Shown in pieces: positions 57,453 to 64,000 of a DNA stretch of 64,000 bases. The stretch spans positions 124,001 to 188,000 of the forward strand of contig NZ_VELE01000002.1 in NCBI RefSeq assembly GCF_007681555.1. Reading direction: 5' to 3'. The stretch's first letter is position 1. Each line of letters begins with the position of its first letter. Below the pieces are notes generated by a model. It saw only the letters and a list, made by a program, of their open reading frames with translations. It was not told where the DNA came from and searched no databases. Position numbers and translations under genes: made by a program. The stretch is from Kocuria salsicia. Its GTDB lineage: Bacteria; Actinomycetota; Actinomycetes; Actinomycetales; Micrococcaceae.

Positions 57453-58357
57453 TGCTCGACGACGAGCGCCACGAGCTCCTGGGGCACCTCGCCCCCGGCC
57501 ACGAGCAGCGGCTCGGCGGTCACGTCCGCGCCCGCGGCAAGTGCGCGGCCGTGGAAGAACCCGGGGGCCAGCAGGTACGGCACCACGAGAACCCGACCCG
57601 CGGCCCCGCCGTGCCCGGACCGCGGCGTCGCGGACGTGGTGGGTTGGTGTGCAGGTGACACGGGGCACGGCGGCGGCACGGCGGCATCACCCGCGGCGGC
57701 CGCGCGAATCTCTGACTCGGTCGGCGCCTCGGGGCAGCCGGGGTCGCCACGTCGCTCCGCCGCGGCGTCGTCCCCCGCCCGGTCCTCCGGCGGGGTGCCC
57801 AGCTCGCGCCTGGCCTCCGCGACGGCCTCCGGCAGCGTGGGGCGCGCCGCGGAGAGGTAGGCGGGGGTGACCGGGAGGCCCACCTCTTCGGTGAGCAGCC
57901 GCGCGGTGCGCTCACAGTCCTCGCCCGCGCGGGGGTCCGAGGAGCCGGCGGCCACCATCACGATCCTGTCTCCCGGGCCGACGTCGGGCCCGCCGCTCAC
58001 GCGCACCGCCTCCGCGAGCCGGCGGGCCATGATGCGGGCGAGCCCGCGGTCCGGACCGAGCGCCGCCGCCACCCGGTGGCGCGGGGTGCCCCGCACCGCG
58101 CGGGCCATGTCCACGAACACGTGGTAGCCGGCGGAGAGCAGCAGCGGGACCACCACGGCGTCGTCCCCGGCGAGCTGCGCCGTGCGGGCCACGAGGTCCG
58201 GCTCCTGGACGTCCACCCAGGTGTCCACCACGGGGACGTCTGGAAGTGCGGTGCGCACCTCGGCGACGAGCGCGGCGACAGCGCTCTGGCCTGCGGGGTC
58301 ACGGGTACCGTGCGCGCACGCGAGGAGGACGGGGGCTGGTTCAGTGGAGGTGCTCAC
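57425..58357 (-). CDS. Sirohydrochlorin chelatase (CbiX/SirB-like)
   Basis: Inserts iron or cobalt into sirohydrochlorin. The 310-residue protein holds two CbiX halves: LLACAHGTRDPAGQSAVAAL with the metal-binding His, VVVPLLLSAGYHVFVDM, then VMVAAGSSDPRAGEDC and RVLVVPYLLAPGFFHGRAL. About 75 residues rich in Ala, Pro and Asp split the second half before RVLVV. I prefer the GTG at VSTSTEP because CACAAT ends 7 nt upstream of it; an ATG three codons earlier lies against that box. Convergent with hemD; together they could supply sirohaem. Confidence 0.85.
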   Translation of the reverse strand: MSTSTEPAPVLLACAHGTRDPAGQSAVAALVAEVRTALPDVPVVDTWVDVQEPDLVARTAQLAGDDAVVVPLLLSAGYHVFVDMARAVRGTPRHRVAAALGPDRGLARIMARRLAEAVRVSGGPDVGPGDRIVMVAAGSSDPRAGEDCERTARLLTEEVGLPVTPAYLSAARPTLPEAVAEARRELGTPPEDRAGDDAAAERRGDPGCPEAPTESEIRAAAAGDAAVPPPCPVSPAHQPTTSATPRSGHGGAAGRVLVVPYLLAPGFFHGRALAAGADVTAEPLLVAGGEVPQELVALVVEHYREAAALA

Positions 58358-58387
58358 CCGGTCCATTGTGCCGCCGACCGGCCTGGT

Positions 58388-59425
58388 TCAGCGCCGCATG
58401 GCGTCCGTGTACCCCACGCTGCGGTCCACGGCGCGCTGGCGCCGCACGAGCCACGCCGTCCCGCCCGGCAGGCGAGCCAGGCGGGATTTGACCGTGACGC
58501 GGCGCTGGCTCGGCATCATCCGGGCCGCGAGCTCAAGATACCGACGCGCATCCGCCGCGCGCCCCTCCCGCAGGGCCTGCTCGGCGTCCGAAACGGCGGC
58601 GAGCGGGGAGCCCTTGCGCAACCGGGTGAGCAGCTTCTGGCGCTCCTCCTCGCTCAGCTCCCGCTCGAAGCGGGTGAGCGTCTTGCGCAGCGCCATCTCC
58701 TCCCCCGCGGCCATCCGGTCCCGCTGGGACTGCATGGAGCCGCCCGACCACGCGATGATCGAGGTGACATCGTCCACCCGGTCGAAGCGCCACCCCGAGT
58801 AGACGGCCCGCAGCCACAGCTCCCAGTCCTCCACGAAGACCTGCTCCGGGTCGAAGACGCCCACCTCCTCGAAGAAGCGGCGCGGGAACAGGCCGTAGAG
58901 GCTGCCGATGTTGTACTCAAGCACCACGCTGCGCTGCTGCTGCGGCTCGGGCATCCGCTCGCGGTACTGCACCCGCTCCGCGTTGATCCCCGAAGGCGTG
59001 CACTGCCAGCCGTTGGCGTAGACCACGGTGCGCTCGCGTCCGGGTTCGCGCTGCAGCTCCCGGTACCGGGCCAGCAGTGTCTCGAGGTGGTGCGGCAGCA
59101 GCTGGTCGTCCGCGTCCAGGAACGTGACGAAGTCCCCCGCGACGAGTCCAAGCGCCCGGTTGCGGGCTGCACCGCATCCCGCGTTGTCCTGGCGCATGAC
59201 CCGGACCGTCCTGCCGGGGCGGTTCACGGCCTCGTAGCCCCTGAGCACATGCGCGGTGTTGTCCGTGGACCCGTCGTCCACCACGAAGACCTCCACACGC
59301 GGGTGCGTCTGGCGCAGCACGCTGCTGATCGCCTGCCCCACCAGGTCCTGGCCGTTGTAGACGGCGATGACCACGCTGACGAGCGGGACCTCGCCCTCGG
59401 TACCGGGCGTGCTCTCGTGTGCCAT
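58388..59425 (-). CDS. Family 2 glycosyltransferase
   Basis: A 345-residue GT-A enzyme: VSVVIAVYNGQDLVGQAISS, VVDDGSTDNTAHVL, the metal-binding DxD in FVTFLDADDQLLP, and VEDWELWLRAVYSGW near the acceptor site. No transmembrane helix, so it acts at the inner membrane face. GGGGAGAA just before the ATG supports this start. It is divergent from the Wzz-like gene and belongs to the exopolysaccharide cluster on the right edge. Confidence 0.88.
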   Translation of the reverse strand: MAHESTPGTEGEVPLVSVVIAVYNGQDLVGQAISSVLRQTHPRVEVFVVDDGSTDNTAHVLRGYEAVNRPGRTVRVMRQDNAGCGAARNRALGLVAGDFVTFLDADDQLLPHHLETLLARYRELQREPGRERTVVYANGWQCTPSGINAERVQYRERMPEPQQQRSVVLEYNIGSLYGLFPRRFFEEVGVFDPEQVFVEDWELWLRAVYSGWRFDRVDDVTSIIAWSGGSMQSQRDRMAAGEEMALRKTLTRFERELSEEERQKLLTRLRKGSPLAAVSDAEQALREGRAADARRYLELAARMMPSQRRVTVKSRLARLPGGTAWLVRRQRAVDRSVGYTDAMRR

Positions 59426-59748
59426 TTCTCCCCTGTCGTTGCTCACGGTCGTGGCTCGCTGCCACACCGTGCGGCCCGTGGCTCACCGTGGAGCTCGGCG
59501 TGCTGCCCGCCCCCGAAGTGCGGCGCCGGTCTCCTGACCTGGCACCCGTCCAAGTCTAGGAATCGCGCAGAGCCGCCCCCGCTGGGATCCGTCCACACAT
59601 AGGGGCACGTTTGCCCCGAACGACGTGTTTTCGGGGCTCCCTGCCGTAGCCCCTCGGTAGGATTTTTCTGCAGTTGGCCACGTCCAAGGGGAGAGCCGTG
59701 GGCTCGCAAGGACCGAGGCAGTGTGCTCATCGGTCAAGGGGGAGAAGC
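59426..59748 (+). promoter_or_regulatory. Divergent promoter region of the exopolysaccharide cluster
   Basis: About 320 bp without a gene between the GT2 and Wzz-like starts. TAGGAT at 59658-59663 is a candidate -10 for the plus strand, giving a leader of about 80 nt. GGGGCA-CGTT-TGCCCC at 59602-59617 is a short perfect palindrome upstream, possibly an operator. No -35 element stands out. Confidence 0.4.
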
Positions 59749-60444
59749 GTGAATCTTAGTCAGTACGTCCGTTGTCTGAAGGACATGTGGTTGCTCGTGG
59801 TGCTCACCACGGTGGTGGGGGTGCTCCTCGGGACCGCGGCGGGCCTGCTGATGCCCAAGTCCTACGAGTCCCAGGCACAGGTCTTCGTGAATGTCGCGAA
59901 TCCCCGCTCCGTCACGGACCTGCAGATGGGCGAGCAGTTCGCCGTGGCCCGCGCCGCGTCCTACGCACGGGTGGCCACCACCAACTCGGTGCTCCAGCCC
60001 GTGGTGGACACCGTCCACCTCGACGAGACGCCCGAGGAGCTTGCGGAGTCCGGCGTCGTCGCCACCAACCAGCCCAACACCGCGATGATCACGCTCACCG
60101 CCACCGGAACCTCCGCTCAGCAGGCCGCGGACATCGCCCAGGCCACCGCGGACAGCCTCGTGGAGGTCAGCCGCTCGCTCGAGACCATTCCGCAGGCGCA
60201 GGACGGCCAGCAGCCCGCCAACGTGAAGCTGAACGTGGTCCAGAAGGCCGCGGTGCCGCAGAAGTCCTCGGGCCCCTCCGCCGCCGTCAACGCGGCCCTC
60301 GGCGCTCTCGTGGGTCTGATCGCGGGTCTGCTCCTGGTGCTCCTGCGCGGCGGCCGGTCCCTGCGCGCCCGCGAACGCGCCGGAGCGGAGCACCGCGCCA
60401 CCCGCCGTGCCCGTGCCGCGGTGGACGACTCGCATGAGCACTGA
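59749..60444 (+). CDS. Wzz/YveK-type polysaccharide chain-length regulator
   Basis: A 231-residue co-polymerase subunit. N-terminal helix LLVVLTTVVGVLLGTAAGLL, then a periplasmic-type domain with YESQAQVFVNV and ATNQPNTAMITLTATG, and a second helix NAALGALVGLIAGLLLVLL, the classical two-helix layout. There is no BY-kinase domain in the protein or next to it. GTG start with GGGGGAGAA upstream. Sets the length of the exported chain with the polymerase gene nearby. Confidence 0.85.
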   Translation: MNLSQYVRCLKDMWLLVVLTTVVGVLLGTAAGLLMPKSYESQAQVFVNVANPRSVTDLQMGEQFAVARAASYARVATTNSVLQPVVDTVHLDETPEELAESGVVATNQPNTAMITLTATGTSAQQAADIAQATADSLVEVSRSLETIPQAQDGQQPANVKLNVVQKAAVPQKSSGPSAAVNAALGALVGLIAGLLLVLLRGGRSLRARERAGAEHRATRRARAAVDDSHEH

Positions 60445-61639
60445 GCGCTCCCGCCCCGGGCACCCGCGCGACGTCGTCGTCGTGTGCCCCACCGAGTACG
60501 GCGGACAGCTCGAGCACGCCGCAGACCTTGCGCTGGCACTGGAGGCGTCTTCGGACGTCGCCGCCGTGGCGCTCGTCTCCCGCCCGGGGGCCCGGGAGTA
60601 CCTGGGCTGGGGTCCGGGGCACCCCGTGCGCGTAGTGGAGACCGTTCCGCCGCGCCGCACCACCGTTCCGGCCTCGTCCCCGGGCAAGGTGCTGCGCGCC
60701 GGCCTGCAGGTGGCGGACCTGCTGCGCGAGCACCTAGCGGTGCGCGCCGCGGCCCGGCGCGCGGGCGCGGACGCCGTTCTCGCCCTGGATTCCACCAAGT
60801 ACCCGGTCCCCGGGGCTCTGCGCGCTCGGCGCACCCAGCGCACGGCCGTGTTCGTGCACAACGCCCAGCCGCACTTCGACCTCGCCAGCGCCTCCGTCCG
60901 CGAGAAGGTGCTGCTGTGGCTGGACCGGGCCTGCGCGCGCCGGGCGGACCGCGTCATCACGCACGGCGCCGAGCAGGCCGAGATCGTTCGGGGCTATACG
61001 GACCGCCCTGTGAGCGCCGTGGCGCTGCCGGTGTCCTCGCGGCTCGATCCGCAGGTGCCCACCGCGACCACCGGCACGGACGCGGGGCCGCACGCCCTGT
61101 GCATCGGTGAGGTCCGCGCCAACAAGGGCATCGAGCACGCCGTCGTCGCCGCCGGTGAGGCCGGGGTGCCGCTGCTCGTGCGCGGCGCGGCCGAGAGCCC
61201 GGAGCTGGGCGCGGAGCTCACCCGCCTGGCCACCCGCTACCCCGCCGTGGACTTCGAGGACCGCTTCCTGAGCCGCGAAGAGTTCGCCGGGCACGTGCGC
61301 GACGCCGCGGTCATCGTGCTGCCCTACACCCACTTCGACGCCCACTCCGGCGTCCTCGCCAAGGCCATCGGCACGGGCACCCGCGTGGTGGCCTCGGACC
61401 TCGCCTCGCTGCGCGAGCAAGCCGGGGACTACCCCGGGTTCACCGCCGCGGACATCCGCGACCCGGCCGCCTTCGGGCGCGCCCTGCGCGCGGCGTTCGA
61501 CAACGCCGTGGCGTCTGGACCGCGCGCGGGTGCCGGAGCGAGCGGCGTCGCCCCCTCCCACGGCACCGGGCCTGCCCCGGTCGACCACACAGACTGGGAG
61601 CCCTCCGTGGCCGCCGTCCTGGGAGTGCAGGTCGCATGA
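60434..61639 (+). CDS. Glycosyltransferase family 1/4 (GT-B fold)
   Basis: A 401-residue GT-B enzyme: N-terminal DVVVVCPTEYGGQLEHAADL, a middle VFVHNAQPHFD, and C-terminal donor-site pieces CIGEVRANKGIEHAVVAAGE, VIVLPYTHFDAHSGVLAKAI and GTRVVASDLASL. The C-terminal 45 residues include an Ala/Gly/Pro-rich run. Its start overlaps the Wzz-like gene by 11 bp and its stop overlaps the next gene (ATGA), so the operon is tightly coupled. Sugar specificity unknown. Confidence 0.85.
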   Translation: MSTERSRPGHPRDVVVVCPTEYGGQLEHAADLALALEASSDVAAVALVSRPGAREYLGWGPGHPVRVVETVPPRRTTVPASSPGKVLRAGLQVADLLREHLAVRAAARRAGADAVLALDSTKYPVPGALRARRTQRTAVFVHNAQPHFDLASASVREKVLLWLDRACARRADRVITHGAEQAEIVRGYTDRPVSAVALPVSSRLDPQVPTATTGTDAGPHALCIGEVRANKGIEHAVVAAGEAGVPLLVRGAAESPELGAELTRLATRYPAVDFEDRFLSREEFAGHVRDAAVIVLPYTHFDAHSGVLAKAIGTGTRVVASDLASLREQAGDYPGFTAADIRDPAAFGRALRAAFDNAVASGPRAGAGASGVAPSHGTGPAPVDHTDWEPSVAAVLGVQVA

Positions 61640-63042
61640 GCCCCACCGCCGTGCCCCCCACGGACCGGTCCCGCACCCGGCGTGCCGCCCGCGCCGCCGC
61701 GCGTCGGGACCCGCCCGTGACCGGCGCACGGGGCACCCGGCTGGACCGCGCACTGGCCGCGGTGCTGATCGTGCTCTCGGTGCTGCCCTACGCGGCGGTC
61801 CCCCTGGGCTCGAACACCAACCTGCCACTGTCCAGCCTCGTGGCGGTGGTCCTGATCGTGCGCTGCGGGCGCCACATGCCCGTGATGTGGACCGCCCTGC
61901 TGGTGGGGGCGGTGCCCTTCGCGGCCTCGTTCCTGCGGATGTTCTTCACGTCCCAGCCGCTGCAGATCCCGGGGTCCATCACCTGGCTCGTGTTTACCCT
62001 CCCCCTGGCCGGGACCGCGGCAGCCACCGTGTTCCTGGGAGCGCGCACCATCCCCTGGCTCAGCTGGGCCATGCTCCTCAGCGCCGGTTTCACGCTCGTG
62101 CAGAAGTACGTGTTCTTCGACGTGCTGGACACCATTCCCTTTGAGGGCCTCTACGACCTCCCCGGCTACGCGAACGTCTCCGACTTCAGCGAGACGTTCA
62201 TGCAGTACGTGCGCCGGCCCTTCGGGCTCTTCCCGGAGACCTCCTTCATGGTGGGCACCCTCTCGCTCATGGCCATGGCCCTGGTGCTCCTCGCGCGCCA
62301 CTACCGGCGACGGATGACGGCGCGGGACGTCGTCGCCCTCGCCCTGGTGCTGTGGGCCGTGGCAATCTCCGGCTCCGGTGCCGCCGTGGTGGTGCTGGGC
62401 GTGGTGCTCGTGGCCGCGATCGCCCCCTACGCCGTGCGCCATGCGTGGGCCGCGGTGCTGCTGGTGCCCACCGGGCTCGCCGGCGCCGTGTGGGTGGGCG
62501 TGGGCGTGCTGCAGGACCGGCAGGAGTCCTTCAACTGGTCCTGGGCGGACCGAGGCTCCTCCATCACGGCATCCGTCCGCTACCTCTTCTCCGACCCCCT
62601 CGTCTTCCTCCTGGGTGTGGGCAGGGGCCGGTCCAACGAGCTGTTCCTGGCGGGCCGGATGCCCCTGGGCGACCTGCAGCACTACAACCCTCTCCCGGAC
62701 ATCTACTCCGTGATCGGGCGCGTGGTGCTCGAGGACGGCATGGTCTTCGGACTGGCCCTCGTCCTGTTCATGGCCGTGATGTGCCTGAGGTCCGGCGGGC
62801 GCAACCCGCTGTGGCTCGGGCTGTGCACGCTGGTGGTGTGGATCGTGGTCGCCGGCGGAACCACGAGCTACGACTCCGCCTTCTGGGTGTGGGGCACCGC
62901 CGGCGTGTGCCTGGGGCTGGAGATCACCCGCTCCGAGGACACCCGGGAGACCGCAGCCCCGTGGGCTCCGGAGGGCGCCGAGTCGATCGGCGCTCCCACC
63001 GCCGTGCCGACCGGCCCAGCGGGCCCGTCACCCCACTTGTGA
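61636..63042 (+). CDS. O-antigen ligase/polymerase-like membrane protein
   Basis: A 468-residue protein with about eleven transmembrane helices. A large extracytoplasmic loop near residues 170-210 (FSETFMQYVRRPFGLFPETS) and a second near 305-365 (RGSSITASVRYLF to VIGRVVLEDGM) fit the Wzy/WaaL-type polymerase pattern. Placement between two glycosyltransferase genes and after a Wzz-like gene supports a role as the chain polymerase. Sequence identity in this family is low, so the call rests on topology and context. Confidence 0.72.
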   Translation: MSPTAVPPTDRSRTRRAARAAARRDPPVTGARGTRLDRALAAVLIVLSVLPYAAVPLGSNTNLPLSSLVAVVLIVRCGRHMPVMWTALLVGAVPFAASFLRMFFTSQPLQIPGSITWLVFTLPLAGTAAATVFLGARTIPWLSWAMLLSAGFTLVQKYVFFDVLDTIPFEGLYDLPGYANVSDFSETFMQYVRRPFGLFPETSFMVGTLSLMAMALVLLARHYRRRMTARDVVALALVLWAVAISGSGAAVVVLGVVLVAAIAPYAVRHAWAAVLLVPTGLAGAVWVGVGVLQDRQESFNWSWADRGSSITASVRYLFSDPLVFLLGVGRGRSNELFLAGRMPLGDLQHYNPLPDIYSVIGRVVLEDGMVFGLALVLFMAVMCLRSGGRNPLWLGLCTLVVWIVVAGGTTSYDSAFWVWGTAGVCLGLEITRSEDTRETAAPWAPEGAESIGAPTAVPTGPAGPSPHL

Positions 63043-63114
63043 TCCCCGCACGCCTCGGCGGCATCTCCCCCACGGCACCCGAACTCTTCCGTTCTCCCCA
63101 GAAAGGCCCGCCCC

Positions 63115-64000
63115 GTGCGCGTTCTCCACATTGTCAACGACGCCGAGACCGGTGGTGCGCAGACCCTCATCGAGCAGCTGATGCTCGCGCGCCCCGAGGG
63201 CGACGACGCCCACCTCCTGGTCCTCATGGGCCAGGGAGCGCTCTCGCCACGGCTGGAGGCCGCCGCCACGAGCACCGCCTACGTGGGCATGACCCGCCGC
63301 GACGTGGTGCCCCTGAGGGCGATGCGCGCGCTGCGAAGGCTCGTCGCGGAGCACGGCATCCAGGTGGTGCACTCCCACCTGCAGCAGTCAGACCTGGTCA
63401 ACGAGGTCACCCCGCACGGGGCCAGGCGCGTGGCCACCCTGCACAACAGCCTGCACCTGGCGCAGAAGCCCGTCACCCGGGTCACCTGGTGGCTTGCGGC
63501 GCAGGCCTCCGCCCGGCTCGACGCCGTGGTCGCGTGCTCCAACTCTGCCCTCGGCTTCGCGGCGGAGTCGCACTACCGTTTCGGCACGGAGCACATCCGC
63601 GTCGTGCACAACGGCACGCGAATCTCGCCGGTTCCCGCCCCTGAGCCCTCCGGTCCCCCGGTGTTCGTGCACCTGGGCCGCTGCGTGGAGCAGAAGGACC
63701 ACCCCACCCTCTTCCGCGCCTTCGCGCGCGTGCTCGCCGAGCACCCCGACGCGCGGCTGTTCTGCGCGGGCCACCTGGTGGACCCCGGGAACGAGGCACT
63801 CACCATCGAGCTGGAGACGCTGGGCATCGGTCAGGCCGTGACTCTGCTGGGCTCGGTCTCGGACGTCCACGCGCTGATCCGCACCGCCCACGCCGTGGTC
63901 TTCGCGAGCAACCACGAGGCCCTGCCCATGGCGGGTCTGGAGGCGCTGAGCGAGGGCGTGCCGGTGATCACCACGGACACCGGCGACGCGAAGCTGCTGG
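63115..64000 (+). CDS. Glycosyltransferase family 4 (partial, runs off the window)
   Basis: The first 295 codons are visible and open to the window edge. The N-terminus VRVLHIVNDAETGGAQTLIE is a GT4 opening, followed by VVHSHLQQSDLVNEV, VHNGTRIS, HLGRCVEQKDHPTLFRAFA (donor-binding start) and VFASNHEALPMAGLEALSEG, whose ExxxxxxxE pair contacts the nucleotide-sugar. GTG start about 8 nt after AGAAAGG. Continuation of the exopolysaccharide operon. Confidence 0.88.
   Translation, partial: MRVLHIVNDAETGGAQTLIEQLMLARPEGDDAHLLVLMGQGALSPRLEAAATSTAYVGMTRRDVVPLRAMRALRRLVAEHGIQVVHSHLQQSDLVNEVTPHGARRVATLHNSLHLAQKPVTRVTWWLAAQASARLDAVVACSNSALGFAAESHYRFGTEHIRVVHNGTRISPVPAPEPSGPPVFVHLGRCVEQKDHPTLFRAFARVLAEHPDARLFCAGHLVDPGNEALTIELETLGIGQAVTLLGSVSDVHALIRTAHAVVFASNHEALPMAGLEALSEGVPVITTDTGDAKLL

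Overview
The window is very GC-rich, with dense coding and many GTG starts. It carries a secreted LysM-type resuscitation-promoting factor, an AccD5/AccE/AccA3-type acyl-CoA carboxylase, a MaoC-FabG-FadI block, an LpdA-type quinone reductase and a SAM-IV-like riboswitch ahead of metY-metX. Together these point to an actinobacterium of the Micrococcaceae, most likely Kocuria or a close relative (inference; no 16S gene is present). I found no tRNA, rRNA, CRISPR array or intact transposase.

Layout: 0.1-2.9 kb methionine genes metX-metY under a SAM riboswitch; 3-4.6 kb a VOC protein convergent with a CPBP membrane protease; 4.8-9.1 kb a NarL-type two-component system and a NatAB-like ABC exporter; 9.3-11.7 kb oligopeptidase B; 11.9-12.6 kb a decayed polysaccharide glycosyltransferase-like gene; 12.6-13.8 kb an FAD oxidoreductase; 14-14.7 kb rpf with a long leader holding two MtrA-like direct repeats; 15.1-18.3 kb an inositol-phosphatase family gene and ligA; 18.5-25.3 kb a lipid block (MaoC, long FabG, FadI thiolase, TetR regulator, acyl-CoA oxidase/dehydrogenase); 25.4-29.1 kb PP2C phosphatase, class III cyclase, PH-like membrane protein and BirA; 29.4-31.8 kb YciI, accD5, accE.

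The accD5-accE pair is separated from maf-accA3 (44.7-47.2 kb) by about 12.9 kb. This stretch holds a MauE-like/thioredoxin-like fusion, an IclR regulator, a DUF885 protein, a DctA-like symporter, an aldehyde dehydrogenase with its usual DUF779 partner, an exopolysaccharide sugar transferase, and four broken genes: a secreted protein, an MHS transporter, a nucleotidyltransferase-like gene and a P-loop/PqqD-like gene. It looks like an accessory insertion that has partly decayed. Beyond accA3 come an intact MHS transporter, LpdA, purine nucleoside phosphorylase, a short mosaic relic of rhamnose genes (RmlB-RmlC-RmlD pieces fused in frame), mfd, hemD, a CbiX-type chelatase, and an exopolysaccharide cluster (GT2, Wzz-like, two further glycosyltransferases, a polymerase) that runs off the right edge.

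Three themes recur. First, relics of polysaccharide biosynthesis genes lie at four places, suggesting repeated loss of surface-glycan functions alongside a retained cluster. Second, about a dozen genes have a TANNNT-like box 6-8 nt before the start codon and no ribosome-binding site, so they are probably read from leaderless mRNAs. Third, several conserved enzymes carry long Ala/Pro/Gly/Ser/Asp-rich insertions.
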